DNA of 64,000 bases from Streptomyces sp. NBC_00459. Lineage in GTDB: Bacteria; Actinomycetota; Actinomycetes; Streptomycetales; Streptomycetaceae. Positions 24,585 to 32,840 of this stretch are shown one piece after another. The stretch lies in the NCBI RefSeq assembly GCF_036013955.1, contig NZ_CP107903.1, positions 3,906,001 to 3,970,000 of the forward strand, written 5' to 3'. The first letter of the stretch is position 1. The number at the start of each line of letters is the position of its first letter. The position numbers and the translations under genes were made by a program. Below the pieces are notes generated by a model. The model made no database searches. It saw only the letters and a program-made list of their open reading frames with translations, and was not told the DNA's origin.

Positions 24585-26428
24585 CAGAGCACCCCCGCCG
24601 CCGCCAGGGCCGCCACGTACCCGAAGGTCATCGCCGGGCCGATCGTCGAGCCCGCGCCCGCGTAGCTGTGGCCCATGACGGCGGCGCTGGCGTTGCCGGC
24701 GGCGTACAGGCCGGGGATCGCCGTGCCGTCGGCCCGCAGGACCCGCGCCCGGGCGTCCGTCCGTAGGCCGCCCTTGGTTCCGAGGTCGCCGGGGACGATC
24801 CGGAAGGCGTAGTACGGCGGCAGCCACAGGGGTGCCAGGCAGGAGTTCGGGAGGACGGCCGGGTCGGTGTAGTAGTGGTCGTACGCGCTGTCGCCGCGCC
24901 CGAAGTCGGTGTCGTCGCCGTTCAGGGCAAGGGAGTTGAAGCGGCTGACCGTAGTGCGGAGGGCGGCGGACGGGACGCCGATGGAGGTCGCCAGGGCGTC
25001 GAGGCTCCACGCCTTGTACGCGGCACCGGAGTTGTACCAGTCGGCCGGGAGCACGAAGGTGGGGCTGACGTCCTTGAACAGGTACCGGTTGCGGTAGTTC
25101 TGGTCGACGATCAGCCAGGCCGGGATGTCCGGGTCGGTGGCGTTGCGCTCGTACATGGTGTGGACGACGTCGCTGTAGGGACCGGCCTCGTTGACGAAGC
25201 GGGAGCCCGCCGCGTTGACCAACAGGCCGCCGGGGAGGGTGCGTTCGGCGAGGCAGAAGTACGGCTCGCCGGGGAGCGGGATCGCCGGGCCCCACCATGC
25301 GTCGTCCATCAGGGCGAGGGAACCGCCGGCGCGCTCACCCGCCCGGATTCCGTCCCCCGTGTTCTCCTTCGCGCCGACCGTCCACTGCGTACCGATGGGC
25401 TGTTGCTGGTACTGGGCGCGCATCGCCGCGTTGTGCTCGAAGCCGCCGGAGCCGACGATCACGCCGCGTCGGGCGCGCAGGAGACCGGATGCGCCGTTGC
25501 GGGTGACGACGGCGCCGGTGACGGTTCCGGCTTCCGAGTAGAGGTCTATGAGAGGGGTGTTGAGCCAGACCGGCACCCCGGCCGACGCCAGCCCCGCGCG
25601 TAGTCCGGCCGCGAGAGCCTGGCCCATGGTGAGCGGGGTCTGCCCCTTGAGGGCGGCCTTCGTGCCGCGTGCCAGACACTCGATGGCGACGGCGGCGCCC
25701 TTCGCGTTCACGGCGGCGAGGGCCAGCCATTTGTAGTCGGCGCTGAAGACGACCATGCCGGACGGGACGGCGAGGTAGGGCGGGTTGAGGTGGTCGAGTT
25801 CGGCTCCGAGGACGTTCCCGTCGAGCTGATCGGGCTCTATGGAACGGCCGCCCGGGAGCCCGCCGGACAACTCCGGGTAGTAGTCGCTGTATCCCTCCAT
25901 CCAGCGGAACCGGAGAGGGCTGTTCGCCATGACGAAGGAGAGCATGGCGGGTCCGTGGGCGAGGAAGGCCTGTTGGCGGGCGACGGGCACGTCCGGTCCG
26001 ACGACCGCCGCGAGGTAGGTGGCGGCCTTGGCCGGGGTGTCCGGCACACCGGCGGCAAGGATCACGGAGTTGTTCGGTATCCAGATCCCGGCGCCGGAGC
26101 GGGCCGCCGACCCACCAAAAGTGGGCGCCTTCTCGACAACAACACAGGTCAGCCCCTGCTTTGCGGCCGTGAGCGCGGCGGTCATCCCGGCGGCGCCCGC
26201 TCCGACGACCACGACGTCGTACGTCCCGAGGAGGGGCGGGGCCGCGACAGTGGCGGCGTGGGCTGTTCCCTGCCCAGCCGCGACACCCACCCCGACGGCG
26301 ACACCCGCCGCAGCGGCACCTGCCAACACGCCTCGTCTGGAAGGGAGTTCGGGGCGCCCTGAAGGTTCAGAACGGTCGATTCGATGGATACGGCCGGTAA
26401 GTCTCGCGGGGTCCACTTCTGGGTTCAT
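24584..26428 (-). CDS. Tat-exported FAD-dependent ketosteroid-dehydrogenase-like protein (614 aa)
   Basis: Residues ~30-60 are a twin-arginine signal (SRRGVLAGAAAAG... to AHA), so a folded, FAD-loaded protein would be exported. The dinucleotide-binding VVGAGAAGMTAA and the C-terminal AGNASAAVMGHSYAGAG with TIGPAMTFGY are typical of 3-ketosteroid-delta1-dehydrogenase and related fumarate-reductase-type flavoproteins, which oxidise or reduce a C-C bond. True ketosteroid dehydrogenases are usually cytosolic and clustered with steroid genes; neither holds here, so the substrate is open. It stands alone between unrelated genes. Confidence 0.8.
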   Translation of the reverse strand: MNPEVDPARLTGRIHRIDRSEPSGRPELPSRRGVLAGAAAAGVAVGVGVAAGQGTAHAATVAAPPLLGTYDVVVVGAGAAGMTAALTAAKQGLTCVVVEKAPTFGGSAARSGAGIWIPNNSVILAAGVPDTPAKAATYLAAVVGPDVPVARQQAFLAHGPAMLSFVMANSPLRFRWMEGYSDYYPELSGGLPGGRSIEPDQLDGNVLGAELDHLNPPYLAVPSGMVVFSADYKWLALAAVNAKGAAVAIECLARGTKAALKGQTPLTMGQALAAGLRAGLASAGVPVWLNTPLIDLYSEAGTVTGAVVTRNGASGLLRARRGVIVGSGGFEHNAAMRAQYQQQPIGTQWTVGAKENTGDGIRAGERAGGSLALMDDAWWGPAIPLPGEPYFCLAERTLPGGLLVNAAGSRFVNEAGPYSDVVHTMYERNATDPDIPAWLIVDQNYRNRYLFKDVSPTFVLPADWYNSGAAYKAWSLDALATSIGVPSAALRTTVSRFNSLALNGDDTDFGRGDSAYDHYYTDPAVLPNSCLAPLWLPPYYAFRIVPGDLGTKGGLRTDARARVLRADGTAIPGLYAAGNASAAVMGHSYAGAGSTIGPAMTFGYVAALAAAGVL

Positions 26429-26530
26429 GGGGCGGGAATGTCGTACTTGGGTCTTGTGAAGTCAAGGCCTATACCTGACCGACAGTGAAAACTGCTCGAC
26501 CGCACCTCCCCCTGGAGAGATCCTCTCCGC

Positions 26531-27085
26531 ATGGAGTTCCTCTGCTACCACCGCGACCGTCCCGACTCCCTGGCGCTGCGCTACGAACTGCTCGAAGAGC
26601 ACTGGTCGTACATGGACCAGTACGCCAAGGAGATGATCGCCCGGGGTCCGACCTTCACCGTCGACGGCGAGACCCTCACCGGCAGCGTGCACATCCTCGA
26701 CCTGCCCGACCCCGCCACCGCCCGCGCGTTCGCCTTCGACGAGCCGGGCTACCAGGCCGGCGCCTACCGGGACGTACTGCTGCGCCGCTGGCGCAACACG
26801 CTCGGGCGCACGATGTGGGAGTTCCCCGGCGGCCCGACCGAGGGCAACCGGTACCTGGTCCTCGGCCTCGGCACAGGCGAGCCCGCCAACCTCGACCTGC
26901 CGTCCGACCGGGACGACGACCTGATCGCATACGGCCCACTGCTGTCCGACGACGGCACCACCTGGCTGGGCACGGCGGCACTGCTCCGCGCCCCGGACGC
27001 GGATACGGCCCGCACCGTCCTCGCGACCCCGGAGCGGTACGCGGACATCGAGGTGCACTACTGGCAGTTCGGGGGGCGGTCGTGA
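26531..27085 (+). CDS. YCII-related domain protein (184 aa)
   Basis: The N-terminal half is a YCII-type dimeric alpha/beta barrel: MEFLCYHRDRP, a helix, then HWSYMDQYAKEMIARGPT and GSVHILDLPDPATARAFA. A second, weaker copy appears in the C-terminal half (DLIAYGPLLSDDG, LLRAPDADTARTV, YADIEVHYWQF). YCII-family proteins are small cytosolic enzymes or stress proteins of mostly unknown reaction. ATG 26531 follows GGAGAGATCCTCTCCGC. Confidence 0.8.
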   Translation: MEFLCYHRDRPDSLALRYELLEEHWSYMDQYAKEMIARGPTFTVDGETLTGSVHILDLPDPATARAFAFDEPGYQAGAYRDVLLRRWRNTLGRTMWEFPGGPTEGNRYLVLGLGTGEPANLDLPSDRDDDLIAYGPLLSDDGTTWLGTAALLRAPDADTARTVLATPERYADIEVHYWQFGGRS

Positions 27086-27114
27086 CGACGTGAGTTACGC
27101 CCGATCGAAGCGCC

Positions 27115-27336
27115 TCAAGAAGGGAAGGAGTCCAGGAACGGACGCCCGTGCGTGCGCATCAGTTCAATCACTCGTGCGTACACGGCGTTGTCCTCGATCA
27201 CGAGAGCCATGCGCGTGTTGGTATTGAAGAGGGTGCCCAACGCAACCCTCGTTCGAAGGACAACCCAGCCCGGCTCGGAGCCGTCCCAGAGGTAGTGGTA
27301 CTCGGCGGCCCCGTCCGGCACTTGATCTGGCTCCAC
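27115..27336 (-). CDS. Small conserved-looking protein in the HATPase cluster (73 aa)
   Basis: I recognise no domain. It is acidic with alternating strand and helix (EYHYLWDGSEPGWVVL, then a C-terminal helix VYARVIELMRTHGRP). It follows the HATPase gene on the same strand by 24 bases, and small proteins of this kind often accompany AbaA-like anti-sigma ATPases in Streptomyces, so I infer co-expression. ATG 27336. Confidence 0.6.
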   Translation of the reverse strand: MEPDQVPDGAAEYHYLWDGSEPGWVVLRTRVALGTLFNTNTRMALVIEDNAVYARVIELMRTHGRPFLDSFPS

Positions 27337-27360
27337 TCCGAGATATTACCCACGCACAAC

Positions 27361-27786
27361 TCACCTGTCTTTGAGCGGGAGTTCCGCCCACACCGTCTTG
27401 CCGACGACCCGCTCCGACACTCCCCACATGCGGGCGAGGACCGACACGATGATCAGGCCCCGGCCGGTCTCGTCGACCTCCCATCGGGGCACCATGCGCA
27501 GCCGCCGGTCTCCCCTCGCATCGCTCACCTCGATACGCAGAGTGTCCGGCGCGAGCAGCAGGAGGCGGAGTTCGAAGTCGCGTCCGGGTACGCGGCCGTG
27601 CGTGACGGCGTTCGCGGCGAGTTCGGCGACGACGTGCTGTGCGGCGTCGTTCACGTCGCTGTCGTGCGGGTATCCCCACTCGGCGAGTTGCTGCGCGGTG
27701 AGGCGTCTGGCGAGGCGAGCGCCGCGTGGGGTGCAGCTGAGGCGCTGGGTCAGTTCGTCATGGTGGGTGGAGATTTGTGGGTTCAC
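27361..27786 (-). CDS. HATPase-domain regulator, RsbW/AbaA-like (141 aa)
   Basis: A stand-alone GHKL ATPase: N-box helix AAQHVVAELAANAVTHG, the G1 element EVSDARG and the later DETGRGLIIV and GKTVWAEL segments. Such proteins act as anti-sigma kinases or as developmental regulators beside WhiJ-like HTH genes. It is divergent from the WhiJ-like gene at 27920 with 133 bases between. Together with the 73-aa, HTH and DUF397 genes it forms a complete AbaA/WhiJ-type cluster. Binding of a partner sigma factor is inference. Confidence 0.85.
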   Translation of the reverse strand: MNPQISTHHDELTQRLSCTPRGARLARRLTAQQLAEWGYPHDSDVNDAAQHVVAELAANAVTHGRVPGRDFELRLLLLAPDTLRIEVSDARGDRRLRMVPRWEVDETGRGLIIVSVLARMWGVSERVVGKTVWAELPLKDR

Positions 27787-27919
27787 GTCACCGAGCGTGG
27801 CCGCCCCGCCCTAACCTGACCAGGGGCGACGGGTGGACTCCGGGTATCCGTACGGGTGCGGTGAGTTAGGAGTACGGGTTGTCGGCCGTGCCCATGATGT
27901 CCACGATGAGGTGAGGGCG

Positions 27920-28792
27920 GTGGCGTACATGACCGAGGACGCGGAGCGGAAGCCGGAGACTCCGGCGGAGGAAGAGGGTACGACGGGGTTGTTCACCGCG
28001 CTGGGCAAGATGCTCAAGCGGTTGCGGGAACGGGCGGGGCTGACCCAGAAGCAGTTCGGGGAGTTGGTGGGGTACGGGCCGGACGCCATCTCCGCCATGG
28101 AGCGGGGCGTACGGATCACGAGGCCCGAGCTGCTGCAGAAGGCGGACGACATCCTCAACGCCGGTGGGCTGTTGAAGGACGCGATCCCCGAGATCGAGGA
28201 GGCGATGAAGAAGGCGCGGACTCGGCATCCCGATTGGTACCGAGGGTACGCGGCACTCGAAGGGGAGGCCGCCGAGCTGCACTACTACGCCAATCAAGGG
28301 GTGCCCGGCCTGCTTCAGACAAAGGACTACGCCCAAGCAATGTTCTCGCGCCGGCGACCGCTCCTCGACGAGGAAACCATCAACAAGAGGGTCGCCGACC
28401 GCCTGTCACGCCAACAGGTCTTCGACAGGTGGCCCGCCCCCATGTGCAGCTACGTACTGGAAGAAGTAGTGCTGGATCGGCCGATCGGCGGTCAGGCTGT
28501 GCGCCAAGGGCAGTTGAGGCAGTTGCTGCAGATCGGCAGCATGCGGAACGTGGAGATCCAGGTGATGCCGACCGGTATCGAGGACCACCCCAACATGGGT
28601 GGTGCCTTCAACCTGTTGACGCCCCAAAAGCACCCGCAGGTCGCGTACACCGAGGTCCAGGGGCACCCGCGGCTCATCACCGCCTTGGAAGAGGTCCGGA
28701 AGATCGCCGACCGCTATGGGATCATGCGGGCGGTGGCCCTGCCGCCAGCGGAGTCCCGGGCCCTGATCGAGAAGAAGTTGGGGGAGCTATGA
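27920..28792 (+). CDS. WhiJ-like HTH regulator with DUF5753 (290 aa)
   Basis: An XRE-type helix-turn-helix lies near residues 25-80 (LKRLRERAGLTQKQFGELV, then GPDAISAMERG). A DUF5753 effector domain covers ~105-285 (QGVPGLLQTKDYA, VLEEVVLDRP, RNVEIQVMPTGI). WhiJ relatives repress developmental genes and are modulated by the small DUF397 protein encoded next. Its stop overlaps the DUF397 start (ATGA). Start options are GTG 27920 behind GAGGTGAGG or ATG 27929; I list the first. Confidence 0.85.
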   Translation: MAYMTEDAERKPETPAEEEGTTGLFTALGKMLKRLRERAGLTQKQFGELVGYGPDAISAMERGVRITRPELLQKADDILNAGGLLKDAIPEIEEAMKKARTRHPDWYRGYAALEGEAAELHYYANQGVPGLLQTKDYAQAMFSRRRPLLDEETINKRVADRLSRQQVFDRWPAPMCSYVLEEVVLDRPIGGQAVRQGQLRQLLQIGSMRNVEIQVMPTGIEDHPNMGGAFNLLTPQKHPQVAYTEVQGHPRLITALEEVRKIADRYGIMRAVALPPAESRALIEKKLGEL

Positions 28793-29031
28793 CAAGCCAA
28801 CGACTCAACTGGTTCAAGTCCAGCTACAGCGACGGCGAAGGCGGCGAGTGCCTCGAAACCGCCTACACCTGGCGCAAGTCCAGCCACAGCGGCGGCGAAG
28901 GCGGCGAATGCGTAGAAGTCGCCCCCTGCCCCCACGCCATCCACGTCCGCGACTCCAAGAACCCCCACGGCCCCCACCTCACCCTCTCCCCCACCACCTG
29001 GTCCGTCTTCCTCAGCCAGGCGGCTGTGTAA
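28789..29031 (+). CDS. DUF397 protein with a duplicated N-terminal motif (80 aa)
   Basis: DUF397 proteins are small partners of WhiJ-like regulators. The usual signature W(R/K)KSS.SGGEGGECVE occurs twice here, at residues ~8-22 (WFKSSYSDGEGGECLE) and ~28-42 (WRKSSHSGGEGGECVE), followed by the normal HVRDSKNPHGP and LTLSPTTWSVFL ending. The first copy is thus an added repeat. ATG 28789 overlaps the upstream stop. Confidence 0.9.
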   Translation: MTSQRLNWFKSSYSDGEGGECLETAYTWRKSSHSGGEGGECVEVAPCPHAIHVRDSKNPHGPHLTLSPTTWSVFLSQAAV

Positions 29032-29103
29032 CAGCTGTAACAGCTGTGCTGCGTACACGGCCGAGGTGGACTTACCGGTGGCCGCCGCGGTGATGATCAG
29101 GAC

Positions 29104-29610
29104 ATGACCACGATCACCCGCGCCGCCACAGCGGCAGCGATCTGCGCGGCGGTGCTGCTGACCGGCACCGCCTGCACCAGCGGCGACGACGGGCCGACGA
29201 CCTCGGCCAAGAAGTCGGCCCCGCCCACGCCCACCGCCTCCGCCGAGCCCGCAGCCGACGCCAACGCCGACGCCGACGCCGTTGAAGACGTCGACGGCGA
29301 GTCCGTCACCGAGGCTCCGCAGATCGAGCGAAAGACCATCGCCTCGTTCGCCAACGGGCAGTTCGGTCGTGTCATCCCCCTCAAGGGCGGGCTCCACAAG
29401 GGGACCCTCGGGATCGCCCTGAACTGCGAGGGCAAGGGCACCGCGAAGGTCGAGGTCCCCGCGCTCGGTGTGACCTTCAAGCAAGAGTGTGCGGACGGCA
29501 AGGTCGCCAGCATCTACAACGAGATCGAGGTCAGCGCCGCTGCCCGGCACGCGTACGCCCAGGTCACCGGTACCTCCGGGGTGCGTTGGTCGGTCTCCGC
29601 CGGGCAGTGA
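29104..29610 (+). CDS. Small lipoprotein (168 aa)
   Basis: A signal peptide ends in TGTAC, a probable lipobox, followed by an alanine/aspartate-rich linker (ADANADADAVEDVDG) and a beta-rich domain of ~100 residues with two cysteines (NCEGKG; QECADGK) that could form a disulfide. It would be displayed on the cell surface. I recognise no family. ATG 29104. Confidence 0.75.
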   Translation: MTTITRAATAAAICAAVLLTGTACTSGDDGPTTSAKKSAPPTPTASAEPAADANADADAVEDVDGESVTEAPQIERKTIASFANGQFGRVIPLKGGLHKGTLGIALNCEGKGTAKVEVPALGVTFKQECADGKVASIYNEIEVSAAARHAYAQVTGTSGVRWSVSAGQ

Positions 29611-29633
29611 CGCACCCCGTGAGCCAAAGCCCG

Positions 29634-30800
29634 CTAGGAGACTGAGGCTGCCGAGCTCAGCGAAGGAACATGGGGATAGACCGCCGACCGGTGCTGGAAG
29701 CTCAGGATCTTCGGGTTCTGGACGACGCCGTCGCGGATCTCGATGGCCTTGCTGACCGTGACGTCGGCGTCCCATGCCGCCGGGCCGCTCATCACCTTGC
29801 GCAGATACGGCAGGAGCGCCTCGCTGATCTCCCAGGTGGCGGAGTTCCACAGGTGGGACGGGCTGTGGTCGACCCCGTAGTAGTGGCAGCCCGGTCCCAC
29901 CGTGTACATCGGTTCGCCGAAGGTCGTGGGGCGGGCGAAGGCGAAGCCCATGCCCTCGTCGCAGGCTACGTCGATGAAGAAGGTCCCCGGCCTGAACAGG
30001 GCGAGTTCCTCGTCGTTGACGAACATGAGCGGCGCGTCGGTGTCCTGGAGGATGCAGTTGACGATGACGTCGAATCCGGCCAGGTACTCCGCCAGCGGCA
30101 TGGAACCGGCCGCGGTGACCGCCCGCAGGCGTGACGGATCGTCCTCCTGCTCCTCGAAGTGGGCCATCACGACCGAGGGCATCGGCGAGGCCACCGCCGC
30201 TGCGGCGCGCTGGGTGAGCACCGTGACGTCGGTGACCCCCATGGCGCCCAGGCCCGTGACCGCGCCGCGTGCCGTGGCGCCGAAGCTGATGACCACCGCG
30301 CGCAGGCGGCGGCCGTAGTGACCGGTCAGCCCGCCGAGCTGGAGGGTGTGCAGCACCGAGCAGTAGCCGGCGAGCTCGTTGTTCTTGTGGAACACATGGA
30401 CGCTGAAGGCGCCCGCGGAGGTCCAGTGGTTCATGGCTTCCCAGGCGATCAGGGTCAGCCGTCGGTCGATGGCGAGCTGCGTCATCTTCTCGTCCTGCAC
30501 ACAGTGCGGCCAGCCCCACAGCACCTGGCCCTCGCGCAGCTCGGCGACGTCCTCGTGCATCGGCTTGGGCAGCAGCATGACGTCGCACTCGGCGATGAGC
30601 TGCTCGCGCGAGCGCAGGCCCGCCACGAGTGGGCGCAGCGCGTCGTCGGCGATGCCGAAGCGCTCGCCGTAGCCCTGTTCGAGGAAGATCTTGTCGCGCA
30701 GGTCAGGTGCGATTCGGTCGAGGTGGCGGGGGTGCAGGGGCAGGCGGAACTCGTTCTCCTTGTGCGAGGAGGCGAGTACTCCGAGAGTCATCAGGCTCAT
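29634..30800 (-). CDS. N5-(carboxyethyl)ornithine synthase-like dehydrogenase (388 aa)
   Basis: The plan is that of the alanine dehydrogenase/saccharopine dehydrogenase-like family: N-terminal substrate domain with ENEFRLPLHPRHL, LLPKPMHEDVAEL and the WPHCVQ segment, then a nucleotide-binding domain (VVISFGATARGAVTGLGAMG) and a C-terminal FFIDVACDEGMGF. N5-(carboxyethyl)ornithine synthase makes a reductive link between pyruvate and ornithine; the exact substrate is not proven here. ATG 30800 (MSLMTLGVL) is chosen; upstream residues do not fit the family. Confidence 0.7.
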   Translation of the reverse strand: MSLMTLGVLASSHKENEFRLPLHPRHLDRIAPDLRDKIFLEQGYGERFGIADDALRPLVAGLRSREQLIAECDVMLLPKPMHEDVAELREGQVLWGWPHCVQDEKMTQLAIDRRLTLIAWEAMNHWTSAGAFSVHVFHKNNELAGYCSVLHTLQLGGLTGHYGRRLRAVVISFGATARGAVTGLGAMGVTDVTVLTQRAAAAVASPMPSVVMAHFEEQEDDPSRLRAVTAAGSMPLAEYLAGFDVIVNCILQDTDAPLMFVNDEELALFRPGTFFIDVACDEGMGFAFARPTTFGEPMYTVGPGCHYYGVDHSPSHLWNSATWEISEALLPYLRKVMSGPAAWDADVTVSKAIEIRDGVVQNPKILSFQHRSAVYPHVPSLSSAASVS

Positions 30801-30972
30801 GTGGGGCGGCTCATTTCCGACCGGACGCGATGCGTCCCGGCATTGCCGTTCCCCGAGGGCGACGCCGAAACGGATGACGGCGTGCGAAGTGCGCTCGGTA
30901 CCGCCACGGTACTCCGGTTCAGGTCTGCCGAGTGCCTGTCGCTCGTATGAGCGAATGGCTGGCACCGGCACG

Positions 30973-31584
30973 TCAGCGGCCCAGTGTCGCCCCTACGGCC
31001 TCCCACGCCCGCCCGCTCAGCAGTGGCCGGAAGCCGGTGAAGAGGGCGAGCAGGTCCGGGCCCCACTGTTCGCGGAACACCGGGTTCACTCGGGCCAGGT
31101 CCAGCTCGTTCGCTGCCGTCAGCTCGGCGAGGTCCTCGCGTCGGCTCCGGTACACCGTCCGGGTGCCGCCGGTGAAGCGGTCGTGGAACGGCGCGTCCGG
31201 GGTGGCGAGGCCCGGGTAGGTGGCCTTGCGGTCCATGGCGGAGTAGACGTGGACGATCTCCTCCGCCTCCGCGCCGATCACTCTGGCCAGTTCGGCGCGG
31301 CGGTCGAGGGCGAGCAGGGCTGTGGGGAAGCCGTCGGTGCCGTAGGCCGCGTGGCAGAGGCCTGCCAGACGGAGGGCGGGGCGGGCCTCCCAGGAGGCGA
31401 GCAGACGGTAGACCCGGCAGAGGTGGGCGAGCAGGGTGCCGCCGGGGTGCCCTATCTGTTCTGCGCCCAACTGCCTCAGGAATCCCACTGCCTGGGCGGC
31501 GGCGGAGGTCGCGAGGGCGGGAGGAGAGGCAGGAGAGGGAGGAAAAGGTGGAGACGGAGAGGGAGAGGGAGGGGAAGCGGACAT
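30973..31584 (-). CDS. DUF6817-like protein (203 aa)
   Basis: After a low-complexity Pro/Ser-rich tail (residues 1-22) the protein has HPGGTLLAHLCRVYRLL, LAGLCHAAYGTDGF and a terminal helix. The histidines (HPGGTLL.HL; LCHAAYG) could bind metal as in HD-like hydrolases; this is inference. It is divergent from a LysR regulator gene (31767) with a palindrome in the 182-base gap, which suggests control by that regulator. Confidence 0.7.
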   Translation of the reverse strand: MSASPPSPSPSPPFPPSPASPPALATSAAAQAVGFLRQLGAEQIGHPGGTLLAHLCRVYRLLASWEARPALRLAGLCHAAYGTDGFPTALLALDRRAELARVIGAEAEEIVHVYSAMDRKATYPGLATPDAPFHDRFTGGTRTVYRSRREDLAELTAANELDLARVNPVFREQWGPDLLALFTGFRPLLSGRAWEAVGATLGR

Positions 31585-31703
31585 GGGGTGGCGTCCTCTC
31601 GGTGCGCGAAAGGTCGGCACCCGTCCGCTCCCCACCCTGTGGTCCGGACCCCGGCGGGGGCGCGGGACGGGTTGCCGCCTGGGCCCTGCACTGATCGTGA
31701 CGT

Positions 31704-31720
31704 ACTGGCTCGTAGCCAGT
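31704..31720. promoter_or_regulatory. Inverted repeat in a LysR intergenic region
   Basis: Arms ACTGGCT and AGCCAGT around CGT form a perfect 7-3-7 palindrome between the divergent DUF6817-like and LysR genes. It fits the size of a LysR-type box and is a good operator candidate. Confidence 0.6.
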
Positions 31721-31766
31721 CAATCCTAAGGTTCTGTCATCAACTCCAAGTGTTAGCTTGGGTGTT

Positions 31767-32663
31767 GTGACTCTGGATGACCTGCGCGTCTTCGTAGCCG
31801 TGTGCCGGGCGGGCAGCCTGAGCGCGGTGGCCCGTGATCTCGCGTGTACGCAGTCGGCCGTCAGCCAGCATGTGAAGCGGCTGGAGCGGGAGACGGGCGT
31901 CGCGCTGCTGGAGCGGCACGCGCGAGGCGTCGTACCGACCGAGGCGGGACGGGTGTTGCAGACCGCCGCCTCGGAGGGCATCGCCGGGCTGGATCTCGCG
32001 CTGCGGCGGCTCAAGGATCTCGTCGACGGGGAGAGCGGGTCGGTGCGGGTCGCCACCGGCGCCACGACCGTGCGGCACTTCATGGCGGAGGCGGTTGTCG
32101 CCTTCCGGCGTCAACACCCCAAGGTGAGCCTGGAGTTCCGTACGGAGAACTCCAGCCGGGGATGCTTCGCCGCGCTGGCCGACAGTGAGCTGGATCTGGC
32201 GTGGATCACCATCGGGGGGCCGGTACGGGGTATCGAGCAGCGGGTGGTGATGGAGCTGCCGTGGGTGCTTGCCGTGGGTGCGGGTGAGGCTCTTGCGGGG
32301 CGGGCTCGGGCCGAGGTCGACGATCTGCGTGACCTGCGGTTGATTCGGTTGCCGCCCAACTCCACTTCCGCCGCGCATCTGGACGCGGCGTTCGCGGAGG
32401 TGGGGGTGCGGCCGGCGTTCGACACGAGTGTCGCCGACTGGGACACGGCTCTGTTGCTGGCCGAGTTGGGGTTGGGGTGTGCGGTTGTTCCGGCTGTGCC
32501 CGATCTGGTGGTGCCGGGTACTGACGGGCCGGTGCGGCTCATTCCGTTGCCCGCGCTTCGGCCGTTGGCGGTGGGGTGGGCTGTGCGGCGGTGGGACGCG
32601 CTGAGTCCTCTTGCGCGGGTGTTCGCGGATACCGTCGCTGAGCGTTGCGGTGGTGGTGGTTAG
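31767..32663 (+). CDS. LysR-family transcriptional regulator (298 aa)
   Basis: The N-terminal winged HTH is clear (LDDLRVFVAVCRAGSLSAVA, then QSAVSQHVKRLE), followed by a two-lobed substrate-binding domain (SVRVATGATTVRHFM; DLAWITIGGP; LGCAVVPAVPDLV). It probably controls its own gene and the divergent DUF6817-like gene. GTG 31767 gives the usual short N-terminus; TTG 31758 is an alternative. Confidence 0.9.
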   Translation: MTLDDLRVFVAVCRAGSLSAVARDLACTQSAVSQHVKRLERETGVALLERHARGVVPTEAGRVLQTAASEGIAGLDLALRRLKDLVDGESGSVRVATGATTVRHFMAEAVVAFRRQHPKVSLEFRTENSSRGCFAALADSELDLAWITIGGPVRGIEQRVVMELPWVLAVGAGEALAGRARAEVDDLRDLRLIRLPPNSTSAAHLDAAFAEVGVRPAFDTSVADWDTALLLAELGLGCAVVPAVPDLVVPGTDGPVRLIPLPALRPLAVGWAVRRWDALSPLARVFADTVAERCGGGG

Positions 32664-32735
32664 GTTGCTCGTCGGCCGTCGGCCGCGGGCCGTCGTGGGC
32701 TTGCCCTGTCTCGCGGCGGAACCGCAAATCGATAC

Positions 32736-32765
32736 GCCCCCGCTCCACTGAAGGGGCGCGGGGGC
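32736..32765. terminator. Possible terminator between LysR and acyl-CoA synthetase genes
   Basis: Arms GCCCCCGC (32736-32743) and GCGGGGGC (32758-32765) enclose a 14-base loop between two convergent genes. Confidence 0.4.
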
Positions 32766-32790
32766 CGACCACGACCACGACCGCCCCGCC

Positions 32791-32840
32791 CTGCCCCGGC
32801 CTGCCCCGGCCTGCCCCGGCCTACCCCGGCCTACCCCGGC
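32791..32840. repeat. 10-bp tandem repeat, five copies, touching a stop codon
   Basis: Three copies of CTGCCCCGGC (32791-32820) and two of CTACCCCGGC (32821-32840) run without gap up to the stop codon (32841-32843) of the acyl-CoA synthetase gene. Confidence 0.95.

Noticed and set aside
32791..32840. Tandem repeat considered as a CRISPR fragment
   Set aside because: The 10-bp units have no spacers and there are no cas genes.
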